NCBI GenBank assembly: GCA_902702965.1
Contig: CACRXP010000006.1
Span: 2,626,095 to 2,690,094, forward strand
Direction: 5' to 3'
Length of the DNA: 64,000 nt
Source: Spirometra erinaceieuropaei
Taxonomy: Eukaryota > Platyhelminthes > Cestoda > Diphyllobothriidea > Diphyllobothriidae
Shown: positions 23,126 to 35,400 of the stretch, piece by piece
Numbering within the stretch: the stretch's first letter is position 1
How the letters are laid out: every line of letters starts with the position of its first letter
Made by a program: the position numbers and the translations under genes
The notes under the pieces: model-generated
What the model saw: only the letters and a program-made list of their open reading frames with translations
What the model was told of the DNA's origin: nothing
Database searches by the model: none

Positions 23126-25074
23126 TATAAGTAATGACAAGAAACTTAGCGCAGTTGCATATTCTAAATTTCGCTTGCCAAAATGAGTTGTCACGCTGGA
23201 AAGTGCCCGGGATAAACGTGTTTTTCTTCCTCAACGTGCCGCAAAATTTTAAAACCACACGCCCGGAACAAGGGAATTCTTTCAGGATGCAACAAACAAC
23301 CCTGCACGATAGTTGATTATCACGCACAGAGGTCAGTAAACCTTCTATGCACTTAGGCGGTGTTGGCATATTGTTATGCACAACGCAAGGATGGCAGGAA
23401 AGCAGGATGGGATCGGTGTAACTGTTAGTCACTGAGGATGATCAATCACCAAGCGCTGAACTCCGCCGACATTTTCTCTGCCGAGGCTAACCGCGGCACC
23501 CTCCCACGCTATCATTTTACGTCGGGGCTACTCAACGACCATTCCCCACAGTCCACAACGCTGCATCCAGGCCGAGAGCCTAGCAAAGATGACGGATGCA
23601 TCCACCACTAAGTATGGATCATAAATTTGATGCACCGTTCATCCCTAATTGTTTTCCAGTGACTAAATCGATTCCTAGAGGACGATTAGGTACCTATGGA
23701 ACTATTATTCTTATTACGTGTCTACTTATTTAATATAGGTAGCTTGAATTACACCAGCAACTACCTCTGAGGCTCATTGTCGTCAATAGTGCATATCCCT
23801 CCCTTATCTGTCTGGTAGCCAATCGGTCGATTTGATCCCTGCTGCTTTGTCGGCTGGAAATGATAAGAATAGCCTCAATTTTCAGACGATAAGCGTTGTT
23901 GCTGATAACGTCTGGGAAATCGTGAGTTGTCTTTGTGAAACACCGCGTCCATTCCGCCATTTTTGTCTCCTAGATTCATTCTTAATCCAGTGAATGGCGC
24001 TGAGTCCCCACTTGTGAACTCATGTATCCCCAAGTTCGTTTTAAACATCTCCTAAGTCGGATTTCGTAGTAGTCAAATAGTTTTTTTTCTGCGGAAAGAC
24101 AGTTAACTCGGACGGTGAGTGCCTGTCAGTAGCCTCCTGTCCCGAAACTGTAAAAACTGCAGTTCCTTTTTGCGCCTTATATTAACTTTCGCGATGATTT
24201 CCTTGTATTTAGACGTTTTTTCTGTCAGCCATTCATATTTGTAAAAGAGTTTGTATGGGGACCCCTCAGTCGTGGTCCAGCGCGCCTTCTAATCTACGGA
24301 TGCAAACAGTGTTATGCCGAATTACTTATACGATCTACGTTTTCACACAAACACTTAACAATTATGCTCTATGGTTGTGACCTGAGCAATACGCATGGGG
24401 ACTTCGGCTGGTATCTAAAACTCATGTCTTTGTCCACGCACGTCTTACGGTAGCCCAGTACGTTAAATAAATTCTAAACAACGTCACCGCATTCATCACG
24501 CGGCCAGTCGGACCTAGTAGCCTCGCACACATCAATGTTTTCTGCGGTCTAAGCACTAAATTATCACAACTCGATTTCAAAATAGAAATCAACCCTGGAA
24601 ACTTCATTTGAGATTTACGTTTAAAATAAACGTACAACAGATTGTCCGAACACACGTAGGCCAAGTTTGTAAGTTAGATGTTCGGTGCCCGATGACCCGC
24701 AGTCGAATTTTTAATTCGTACTGTCATGAGCAAAATTCGTCTTTGAAAAAAGCTATTTTACTTAATTCGTTATAAATACAAGAAGTGCGCATAACGTTGC
24801 ATCTTATAGATTTGAACTTGGACAGTTGCAAACAGGACAATGGACCCAACTCTTTTTTCGCTAAGATGGTGTGCAAGCAACTGCTGACGGCTAACAATCC
24901 GAACATGCTCATCCCGAATTTACTAGTCTTTGTCAGCCCCTGCTCTAGGTTGCAGCTTAAATGCACATCGGGGTAAACTGGTTCCGCCTTCTCAAGTTTG
25001 CAGTAGACTACTTTTGCAAGATGTTCGGTTTATGAATTGTGCAAAGTTTAGTGAATGCGATGTACAGTAGGTGG
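23126..25074. other. Intergenic stretch without recognised gene
   Basis: Only short ORFs without supporting homology, and no repeat I can name. 24785-24976 (plus) is an open frame of 63 codons with no recognisable motif. Confidence 0.4.
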
Positions 25075-26026
25075 GCTAACTCGTGAAATGTCGACCGAAA
25101 TCACAAATTGCGTTTTCGTTTCGAAAAGACAAATTAAGTGGTGTTGTAAAACTAGCCAGCCTGCAACATAATTTTATAACATTTCGGTTTCGTCAGGATG
25201 CCGGTTTTTGAATAAACTTCCTAATGGCCGCATACAAGAAACAGCCCTCTGCAAAAAATGACTACTTATGTAACAGGAATTTTTCTCATTTGTATTCGAT
25301 GCCGCTAAAAGTCCAATTATATTTCGTGGAAAACATGCATCCTTTCGCTCATCCAGTAGACAATTTCGATATCTTCTAATATCATACTCGAAAAAAGGGA
25401 CTAATTCGGTGTTCAATACATTTTAAATTCCAGAATAATTTTAAACTCGCTCTGCCGTCACACTTGCATTCAGGGTTTCAAAACTGCAAGCCGTATATTT
25501 TCCGCGTACGTAAAACCACATATTTTTCTACGGTAATAAATGAGGATCATATGGGGTAGTAAAATTAAGCAGCGAATTTGATCCATATCGTTAACTTTAC
25601 AAGCCACATTGGTAAAGGCGGAGATATGACGATTTATGAACAAGAAATTCAGGGTATTTAAAAGTCCCACAATTTAAAAAAATTTAAAACCCAATTATAT
25701 CCCTCCTTCGAGTATAAAATCTGAAGCAGACGTAAGTTTTTACCTAACGAGCAAAGAATATTTTTATATATGTTTTCCACGAAGTATAATTGGAATTTTA
25801 GGGCATCGAATATCAAAGAGAAAAATGCATACTACGTAAGTAGTCAGTTTTGAGAGAGTGTAGTTTTTTTCAGTCATAGGGAAGTTAATTCGAAAGCCGA
25901 CATCCTGAGGTAACCGAATTTTCATAGAATTACGACTGCGGTTACAACCCTATTTAATTAATATTTCTGAAAAGAAAACGTATTTCAGAATTCCGGTTGA
26001 CATTTCATGAGTTAGACCACCTACTG
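25075..26026. mobile_element. Foldback mariner-like MITE (T6)
   Basis: Starts CAGTAGGTGGGCTAACTCG after TA and ends GAGTTAGACCACCTACTG before CA, an almost perfect terminal inverted repeat. One target base has mutated. Confidence 0.65.
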
Positions 26027-27331
26027 CAGATAAATGTCAGCCTCAGTAGTATACAACCTTGAGGTGGCTGAAACTCACAATTGATGGGCAGTTGGTTTTC
26101 TTTCCAATTTCACGTTAAGGGTCCAAGTTCTGGTGTGTAAACTATCCCCGAAAACTATGGTCCCTTTCATGACATAATCATATTTTCACATCTTTTATCA
26201 AACAAGAGGTAGCAGCGGATAGAAAAAAATGCCTAATGTTTTTTTGCCTTCAGTGTGGTAGCAGTCACTGGACTGTGACATCCTACAGCTTACTTGCGAA
26301 TAACCTTTTGACACTTGCACAAATAAGTTGTAAGGTCATTCTGGAATGGCGGAGAAGACAGACGTCTGTCTGTAGACCTACCCACGGGGAAAACCTTTGT
26401 CTCTCTCGCACATACTCATGCGTCTCGGTCAAATTATTGAAGAAGCAGCGTGGATCAGGCGTCAAATTGCTTTGCTAGTATAACTTATCATGTAGCATAT
26501 GCTTAAACTGCAGTATCTATCTAATCGCATGATGTGTTAACAGGAAATCTAAAGATAATCTGTATAACAGTCCCGTTTAAATGACCATTTCTAAAAAATA
26601 CATTTCACGATTTAGGAAAGGTAATACACTTATTATCCGGCTTGACAAATGGTGAGCCGTTCACTTGACTTTTTATTAAATTTAAATGCGAAAGTAAACC
26701 GAGGTTCTAGAGATTGCGCTTGTTCGTTCTGCTTTTATGAAGCCACAATGCACAGCCTAGGGCTTTTTATCTTAATCGGTCGATAGACTCAAGGAAAACA
26801 ACAATATTCAACAGGGAGAGTCTGTTTTTTAAGGTTGAGAAGAATGACCATTTGCAAAGCAGGGACTCAGATATCTGTGTCGTTCATCATAATAGTTTGG
26901 ACTGACTGGATCACATTATAGCCCACTGCGTATTTCAAATTCGTTATGAAGAGCATTGTATTTTAATGGCGTTTAAGTTCTTTTTTGAGGGTCGTTTTGC
27001 CAAGACAGTCAACAAACTCGTAATTCAATAAGACGCGAATAACGCAGACTAACCAATAAATAAAATAATTCACGTTTTTAAGCTGTGCTGATGACACCTC
27101 ATTTGTCGCAAATTTAAAAAATCAGAATATATAAGGATAAGGTACTTCGTCCTGATTTTATTCCCGAAGCAAATCTCTTGAAAGGTCGTCAACTAAAGGC
27201 TACTGGAAGGTGACTGTTTTAATGTCCATGCCTAAAAAAGCCATTGGATCCAGTTAAATTTATTTAATGTTCGAAACCAGTTAATGCCATAAACAAATGC
27301 CAGGTTTGTGACGGATAAAGACGTGAAACTA
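26027..27331. other. Intergenic spacer
   Basis: Apart from the possible exon relic near 26800-26965, no gene or repeat is recognised. ORFs at 26236-26478 (plus) and 26283-26465 (minus) overlap and lack homology. Confidence 0.4.
26800..26965 (+). pseudogene. Possible decayed exon of the A/M/B family
   Basis: A frame ICKAGTQISVSFIIIVWTDW followed by a stop aligns at DNA level with 28990-29080. Both resemble exon 7 (C...V...VW). Intronless remnant at best. Confidence 0.25.
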
Positions 27332-28287
27332 CAGTGAGTGACCGTTTTCATGAAATGTTGGTCGACATTCTGGAATGGGTTTTTGATTAGGAAGGATTAC
27401 TTAGTCTGTGTTGTAATATTTATTAGCATGCAGCATAATCATATAATTTTTCTGACTCGTCAGAATATCGACTTTTGAATGCATTTGTTTGGCCTCCTGC
27501 GGAAAGCACACTCTGTGAAAGATGACTACTTACGTGACATACATTTTTTTATTGATTCCCGATTGTCTTATAAATGCAAATATACTTTATAGACAACACG
27601 CATAAGGAATCGCACTATCTTCCTAAGTTATGCCCGAAGAAAGTGTATATTTATGGTTTAAAAAAGTTTCCCAATTTAGGAATAATTTTGAGCCTGACCT
27701 GGTATTGCATTAACTTTTGCTATTTCAGTCTACAAGGTGCATGCTTTCCGCGTAAGGATAATCATATATTCCACTGTGTCTTTAAGAAGATACCATAAAG
27801 ATACCATAAAACTTCGCACTGGATCCGAACTGTGTTGTACTTTTCATGAGGAACATTGATAAAAGGACATGTGCGGTCCTGCATGCAAGGACGTCGCACG
27901 ATCTAAAAAATCTCATAACAAGAAACTTTTTTAAAACGTAAGTGTACAATTTCGTCGGATATTAAATATGAAGATAATGCGACTTTCTACCAAACGAGTA
28001 GAAGACGGCAAATTTTATGCATGTTGTCTATTAATTATATTTGCATTTATAAGACCATCGAAAATCAATAAAATGCATGCTACATAAGTATTCATCTTTT
28101 ATCGAGTGCGCTTTAGGCAGGAGGCCATGAAGAAATACATTTAAAAGTCAAAATTCTGGCAAGTTCGAAATATTATAGAATTAAGCTGCATGCTAATAGA
28201 TATTACAGCCCAGCGTAAGTTATCCTTCCTAATCAAAAACCCATTCCAGAATTTCGACCAACATATCATGAGATGGGTCACGCACTG
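27332..28287. mobile_element. Foldback mariner-like MITE (T7), best preserved
   Basis: CAGTGAGTGACCGTTTTCAT at the left, GGGTCACGCACTG at the right, both flanked by TA. 956 bp, with halves forming long inverted repeats. No transposase. Confidence 0.7.
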
Positions 28288-28929
28288 TATCTATGCCACT
28301 AGGCGGAAATCTGATAGCACCCGCAAAATGTGCATTGGATGTAAACTGTATTGCATATTTTACAAGCCACATAGACGAAATGATGGACACGAGGCTGCTT
28401 GGGCGGATATTTCGGAGTCTTGGAAACTGTCCCTTAAACGAATTATATGTCTTGTTTTAAGTAAAATACTTGACGAGGACGTACCCTGCTACAGACTAAC
28501 TGCAAGATATTTTATTTTTGTGCATTTTTATATAAACTATGCATGAATTTGCAAAGGATCTAAAATCAATGATGGAACTCAGGCTACCTAAACTGTAATC
28601 TTTTACGAATATCATTTTCCAATGCAACCTGGAGGAATCGAGACAAGATACCCGGCGCATCCATAACGTGGTTGATAATGTTGCCAAATAATTTGTCTTA
28701 AAATCCCCCAAAATTAATAATTTATGTTCGATAATAAATGTCAGAATATTTAAATTACATTTCATGATTCAGCATAGATACTGCATTTGTCCACCTTGAC
28801 GAATGAAAGCCTGTGCATTTGTCTTTACATTTTTTACATTTGTACGTAACCTAAGGCCTTAAAAATATCCTTTGTTTTTTTTCCACGACGACAGGATGAA
28901 CTGCCTGACATTTTCACATCTAAATATGC

Positions 28930-29085
28930 TGATCGACCGGAATAAAAAATCGATATTCAAAAAGACAGTTATGTCGTTCCGGATGAAAGAAACCAGCTCT
29001 TGCAAAATAGAGGTCAAGATGTCTGTGACGTATGTCTGGATGATTGAATCGCATTATTGCCTACCGCGAAGCATAAATTGAAGAC
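28930..29085 (+). pseudogene. Possible decayed exon 7-like sequence
   Basis: The frame SSCKIEVKMSVTYVWMIES resembles gene A exon 7 (YSCWINVNDVSVIVEYF) and gene M exon 7 (ATCAVKVHDVW). No GT donor follows in frame and the frame ends at TGA. It could be a relic of a fourth family member. Confidence 0.3.
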
Positions 29086-29861
29086 AGCTGATGTGCTTTC
29101 AACTGCATTCACTAAGTCGAGTTTCTGCTCTTGCTTCTTCGATGATAGACAATTAGTCCGTTACCATTTTTCTCTGTTCTCGTGTCTAAGTTGATTATGC
29201 ATGCATGTAGGATACTTGCACAAATACTCCGACACCGAGCAAAGATATATTTGTTCAAAATCTCGGACGCCCTCAGTTTAATCGAGCAGTTTTATGTTAT
29301 TTAATACATCCAATACCCTCACTGACATATTTCTAACGTGGATCGAGATGTTTATGGTCAGAGAAAAACTATCGAACCTGTTGACAGTCAGAACATACGT
29401 ACGATTTTCCACACTTTGTACTTTATTCCTTTTTTCTGTTTTTTAAAACTTGCGGCTGTGTCACAGATAAACAAAAACCCGTTTTAAATGACAACTGTTA
29501 ATGTGAATTTGCATTTGTTAAACCTCCAAAAAACTCGAAATTATTCTAGTGTCGGAAAATATGGTTCAGCACTTTCTTTTAACAAGACAACCGCGGAGCA
29601 CTTCCAGAGACATTTCTGCCCGAATGAAAACCGAATTCTAGAATTCGTAGGCTTACATGATAAGTGAACACCAGAGACAGCGTTTGGACAATTTCGTTTG
29701 ACGTTTGTGAAATGCGTATGCTGGGTAAACATACATTTGGAGAGTGCGTGTCAGTTTTTATAAAAATAAGCTGGAGCAGACTAACGTCCAATAGAAGCAA
29801 AGACACGAGTCGCAGGAAGTAGTCTTGAAGAAGGAGACACGATCGCTGGGACAAGAGCCCT

Positions 29862-29911
29862 ATTTGCCTAACGTTTCGGATTCCTGCTCGAACCCATCAT
29901 CAGAGACAAAA
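29862..29911 (-). ncRNA. Hammerhead ribozyme motif
   Basis: Minus strand: stem I TTTGTCT/AGGCAAA (7 bp), CTGATGA, T, stem II GGGTTC/GAATCC, GAAAC, cleavage triplet GTT instead of GTC. Confidence 0.65.
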
Positions 29912-30873
29912 GCAAATACGGGTGGTTCTTGCACAAGAGGTTACAGTATTTATAGGATGCAGTCGCCATGCTACGGCATACCTATTAATGTTCACGACTC
30001 CCACCAGTTGAAACGTATTGCAGTCAGCCGGAAGACAAGATTGCCGAACTACAATACCTCCAACAGCTATTCAAAGCCGATGGCCACCCGCGCAACTTCG
30101 TCAACTGATGCATGCGCAAACTAGACGAACGACAATCCGTGCCGACCCCAAATTCTGGCGGACAATCCCTGACATCAAGAACGTCTCCGAGGCCGTTAAC
30201 TGCCTTCTAGTACCACTGTGGGTTGGAGTTGCATAAAGACCGGAGGCAATCATCAGGCGTCAGTTTATGAAACTGAAAGACCCACAGCCACGGCAAGGAA
30301 CGTCTGGAGCTGTTTACGGATTTGGTGTACTTGCGGAAAAAGCAAATACGTCGGAGAAACCGAAAGACGACTCCGAAAACGAATGGCCGAGCACGATGCA
30401 GCGGTGCGGAAAAATGACGCCAGTTCTCAAGTTGCGGGTCATTCGACGACATCCGGCCACACATTCAAATTCTCGCTACAGGTGACAATCGCGTGAACCG
30501 CGAGGTGCTCGAGTCATGATTTACTGGCCCCAAGTCCATTAACAAGTGCAGTGATCTTACCCTTCCATACCCAGTGCTGAGACTTTGCCTAGGCGGAGTA
30601 ATTAGACATGCGGGGAGCTCATAAGTTAACGCCTTTCCCAACACCAGAGTCGGTGCGTCCTATGGTCGAACAATCATCACACAAACATGAATACACGTGA
30701 TGAGATTGCAGCAATTAACGAAGCGGATGTCGGCCATGAAACAGTCATCACACCACGTGCAACGATCTCTGATGAAGGGGGGGGAAGCCCTGAACATTCA
30801 TAGGTATGCGGTAGCATGGCGACTGCATCTTATAAATACTGTAACCCTTTATACAGGAACCACACATATATCC

Positions 30874-30924
30874 TTTTGTCTCTGATGATGGGTTCAAGCA
30901 GGAATTCGAAACGTCAGGCAAATA
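30874..30924 (+). ncRNA. Hammerhead ribozyme motif, complete
   Basis: Stem I TTTGTCT (30875-30881) pairs with AGGCAAA (30916-30922); CTGATGA 30882-30888; T; stem II GGGTTC/GAATTC; GAAA 30908-30911; triplet GTC 30913-30915. Stem III is AC/GT only. Confidence 0.72.
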
Positions 30925-30960
30925 GAGCTCTTGTTCCAGCAATCGTGTCTCGTTCTTCAA

Positions 30961-32366
30961 GACTTGCGTCCCATGATATTTCCTTTATACACCACCAGTG
31001 TCTAAAAGAAAATCGATCGATATACCGGGGTTATCCATGGAAGTTAGCATATTGTCGTGCAATCTTGGCAATCGAGTTTTAAGTTTATCACTTGGCTTCC
31101 AAGCTCGCTATTTTGGAAATATTTTGGTTACTCTCGGTATTCACTAGAATGCCTCATAGATCTCGTTTTCGTCAGTCGCATGCTTGGCATTTTATTGTGG
31201 CATTAACTCATGTTGGGCATTAAACAAATTCAACTAAGTTCAAAAAGACCGCACGTTGGAGATAAACATGTTAAACAGCCACTGGCAAAGATCAGTTAAG
31301 CTGTCTTGGTTCCGTATGTAAGCACAAAGTGGGCATAGAAAGTAAAGGAAAATGAAAAGGGATCCTGAATTCCTTAGTGGGGAATAGTAGTGGGCTGAAA
31401 CGAAAAAATACAACCTAATGTATCAATACCTGCCGCGAGATTGGAAGAAGCCTAAAACTTCCGCAAAATAACTAACTGACAGCAAATGCGGACATCAACA
31501 TCCCAAACCTAAAATAAATCCAACCATAACCTTAAAAGTACACCTTATATTCAAGGTAAATATAAACCTAACAGTAATCCAGGATTTATCACTTAACCTA
31601 ACCCAAAACCTACCGCAAACTCTTGTCTTAGTATTAATCCTTGTCTAAATGCAACCTTAAAATGCAACCCAGACACTAAATCTAACTGAAACTCTTGAAC
31701 TAAAAACAAACCCTAACCAGAAACGCAATTTTCAGCCTGGTACTAACCCAGACCCTAAAACTGATCCTCCCTCTGAACGGAAACATCAGGTTGTCCTTTT
31801 ATGCCTAAGCTTTGGCTGCTTTGCCACAACTGATTTCAGCATCCTCCTTTGGCTTGTTTCATTCCCAATGCGCATACATTTGAGACTGGGACAGAAGAAA
31901 CGAGCCATACTCAGCCACTTTTAGGTGGCTTCTAGTCGACGACCTCACAAGGCCATCGCTTCGGACAAAATTAAAATAAAGTATATGATCCCTGTATATT
32001 CTGGGTTTTTAAACGCATTTAACCTAATTTTATTTGCAATTCTTCAGTCAGTCTGCCTCATTTGTGTTTAATTTAATGAAGAACGTGCTGAATTTTTTGG
32101 CAAAATAAATTTCAATTAGAATCTTTCACGCCAATAAAATAGGGTGTTTCTCATAAATGCCTTTTAATATGAAAGCTTCTTCAATTCTGCGAACCTCTAA
32201 CCAACGGCATCCCAATGGTTGCATAGAAAACGATGCCTTAACGTTGTAGTCTTCTAAGCTGACACTCTGCCTGGAAAAGATTGGCAGAACTCCAAAGCTC
32301 TGCACACAGTATATGAAGTCAGGTCAAACATTTCTATCGCTGTCCTGCTAAGGAGGGACCTGCTGT
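30961..32366. other. Spacer upstream of gene M
   Basis: Contains the telomere-like tract. Otherwise AT-rich with no recognised features; a promoter for gene M should lie at its right end, but no clear TATA box stands out. Confidence 0.4.
31490..31770 (+). repeat. Degenerate telomere-like (CCCTAA-type) tract
   Basis: Many CCTAAC, AACCCTAAC and AACCTAACCC words spread over about 280 bp with no perfect array, on the C-rich strand. Interstitial remnant 600 bp upstream of gene M. Confidence 0.55.
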
Positions 32367-32415
32367 ATGACGCTAACTTTTAGCTTCATGACATTTCTTG
32401 CATCGGCGTTCGCAG
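32367..32415 (+). CDS. Gene M exon 1 (signal peptide)
   Basis: ATG then 16 codons MTLTFSFMTFLASAFA and one base before donor GTATTG. Phase 1, as in A and B. Ala-x-Ala at the end suits signal peptidase. Confidence 0.7.
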
Positions 32416-35400
32416 GTATTGTTATTTATCTAAGAAGAGTTTCTGAGCTAAGGATTCATCTGACACACCTTGATTCATTTAATTAGTCAAATGGTAAAAA
32501 AAAATATATGTAATAAAGATTGTCGCCTTGGACCGTGCATGCATATACCTAATCATGTTAACCTGTTCCATGTTCACAGGTATCATTGAAGTGCGTTGCA
32601 TTAAAACAGGCATGCAGCATATTCCATGCGATTACGTGCAACCGAATATATCTGTCGACTATGGTCCAATTGAACTCAACATTCTAACACCGGGGGCCCC
32701 AGGTGTAAGTTTCTTTAAACTTTTATAATCTGCTATATGGAAGTAATAACTTTTAAAAGACAGTGTCCCGGCGATGGGTTAACTTATACCGTTAAATGAA
32801 GATCATTGCTTAATCCCTAGCATCTATCTGACATATTCAAACATGCGCCGCTCCTGGTCAATCATGAACACTTTAAAACATCTGCAATAACTTACAGGAC
32901 CAGCATTATAACACCTTAAGTAAAGGAAAACAGAAGTTGTGTACTACGGAATACCTTTCTTATTTGTCAACAGAATCGATGATTACGGTTAAGACTTTAA
33001 ATGGTACGCAAATATACTGATCCAACGGGATTTTATCGAAGCCGTGCGTATGCTTACAAATTTATCTCCTGCAATTTGTGAGTCCCTGCTAAATTCACTT
33101 ATTGGCAATCTGTTTTTGCATTGTAGATCATCACATTTCCAGAAACGAACGAGGTCATTGACATCACTGATGATGGCTGCGAACATGAATATATAAAAAT
33201 GAATTGCTCGGCACATTGCTTTGCTCATGAAGGCAGTATTGGTAGGCTTGAAAGTTCAGAATGGAGAAAGCAAATGCTGATTTTGTCGTATTTATTTCGA
33301 AAATTATATAAAAAATTACCAAAATGGAGCAATTCATCAGTATCTACAATTTTTATGAGATATTCCGTTATTTTTTAAACGTTAGTTAATTCTGAATGCT
33401 TTTTATCGCGTGTTTTATTGTAGAGAATAATGTCTGTCTATTGAATTTGAAAATACAAAACATCAAGGGGTTGAACGCAATATACATTACTTCGAATCAT
33501 AACGGACATGAATATGTTCAGGGAATCTACCGGCCAGAAAGTGACTTCAGTACTACTAGTAAGGTTTTTTACATTTTACGTAAAACATTGCCAAACAAAC
33601 AAACTGATCTAATCACGTACCTATTAGAATACTCAACGGTGAAATATTACATGCAATAAGAACACATCCAGTTTGAAAATGATAACTTTAACATAAAGTT
33701 CTCTGATTTTACTCAGGGTACTTCCTGGAAAATTCGCCCATTGTAACCTGCACAACAGAGGACAAAGCTACAATGACATGGAACATGCTAAAAACACCTG
33801 CAAACGAAACTCAGGTATTATAAGTTGTTAAGATAGAGGACTTGCTGTCCTACTTTAAGCACGAATTCTGGACCTGGCTAAAGATGAAACTTCAGGCAAA
33901 TACGTGATACATAGATTTGATCCTCAGTCATCATGTGGTAGGTGACCTAACGAAGTCACAAGAGGTTTTTGCGTGAACGAGTTTAGTGCCTGTTTAAAAA
34001 AAATCTTATACCTTATGGTCATTTTAGGAGAAGGGAAACTTTAAAAACTGGGAGGCGCAATAATAAACTCCTCATTTACAAAATACAGTTCTGCAGCCTG
34101 ACTTTTAATTTTCCCATGGCCTAACTAGGAATATATTCGTACGGAAATATTAAAAGTAAAAATATAGTCGACTTATGAGCCTGAAAGACTACCTAGTAAT
34201 CTCTCATAAAAAATCTAAGCTCAAATCATTTGCAGTCATGAAATCGAAATAAACTAAGGGTTGAAATGATTGCAGTAACGATATTAATCTTAAAAACTGA
34301 TCTAGAAAAAGCAAGACATTCAACATGTTTAATTTTCTGTTAAGTTAACGTGTTGGCACAAAGGATACACCATAGAAAAATGTGAGTTTACTTTGTCTCA
34401 TTTTGTGGCTTTTGTTGATTCCATGACTACGTTCCTTTATTAACTTCGAAATTAAAGATGGAATATAGTTGAACGCTGGTGTGAACTTTATGTAAACGTT
34501 TAGATGGCCTCGATATGCTTTGAAATAATTAATGAAAATTAATTTGTGGATTAATTACTTTCAGTTTACTCTCCGCCAAGCCAGGAAATAGTCGTGTATC
34601 GTAACAGGCAAACCTTTGAGGCTGCAACATGTGCTGTGAAAGTGCATGACGTGTGGATTTTCTCTCCACGGTTTGTTGCTTGGAAAGGTAATCGAAAATG
34701 TAATTGATTTCAAAAATCAGTCCTTAGACCACTGGTGAATGTTGAACATATTTTCATTCAATAGGGGGTTTGCATGTGTCCTAAAGTCAAACAATCCTAA
34801 AAAATCCCTTACTGTATTTTATAGTTAACTCAATAAAGGCAATTCACAGAAAACGTAGGCTAATATATTAGCACCAGATCATGTTGCAAACACTACTTTA
34901 AAACGCACTCCAACAAATAGGAGCAATGCCTGATACTCGGTACAAGTGTGTTATATTATCTGGGACGGATAACGCCAGCTGTTCCATTCCGTGGACGAAA
35001 AGTTGAGTGGAGTAAATATGTAACAATTATATTTTTCTTTAAAACGGACAAATGCTTGTTCATCTGCCGTCGCGCGGAAATCACGATCAAAATAGCCATC
35101 ATTCAGTACATCTGTATGTTTTGGACGCAAAACATTTTAAGACTTTATAAGTCTTATGAGCTTGGCGTGCTCTTTAGCACTTTTCAATCTGCGATACAAA
35201 GCAGGGCACAATTGAAAATGCAAAATACGATACTCATATTTCTAACATTCTCTCTCCCTAACTTTTTAACTTTGAAGAAAATTCTAATGCGGCTGGATCA
35301 CCCCTTCCAGCTTAATACTATGAACATTAATTCCAGTTGATCAACAGCCCATAAACATAGTCCAATTAAGATCTTGATTTGTAAGAATTTGGTCCAATTC

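Larger units (their letters stand above)
29848..30960 (+). mobile_element. Penelope-like element with two hammerheads
   Basis: Between an inverted hammerhead (29862-29911, minus) and a direct one (30874-30924, plus) lie frames for FWRTIPDIKNVSEAVNCLL, RRQFMKLKDPQPRQGTSG and TCGKSKYVGETERRLRKRMA, then SGHTFKF. These are the RT-to-endonuclease linker and GIY-YIG domain. The catalytic RT is missing, and frameshifts near 30235 and 30300 break it. Confidence 0.75.

Noticed and set aside
34948..35340. 130-aa ORF between gene M exons 7 and 8
   Set aside because: It lies in an intron, has no similarity to the family modules and has low-complexity hydrophobic composition.
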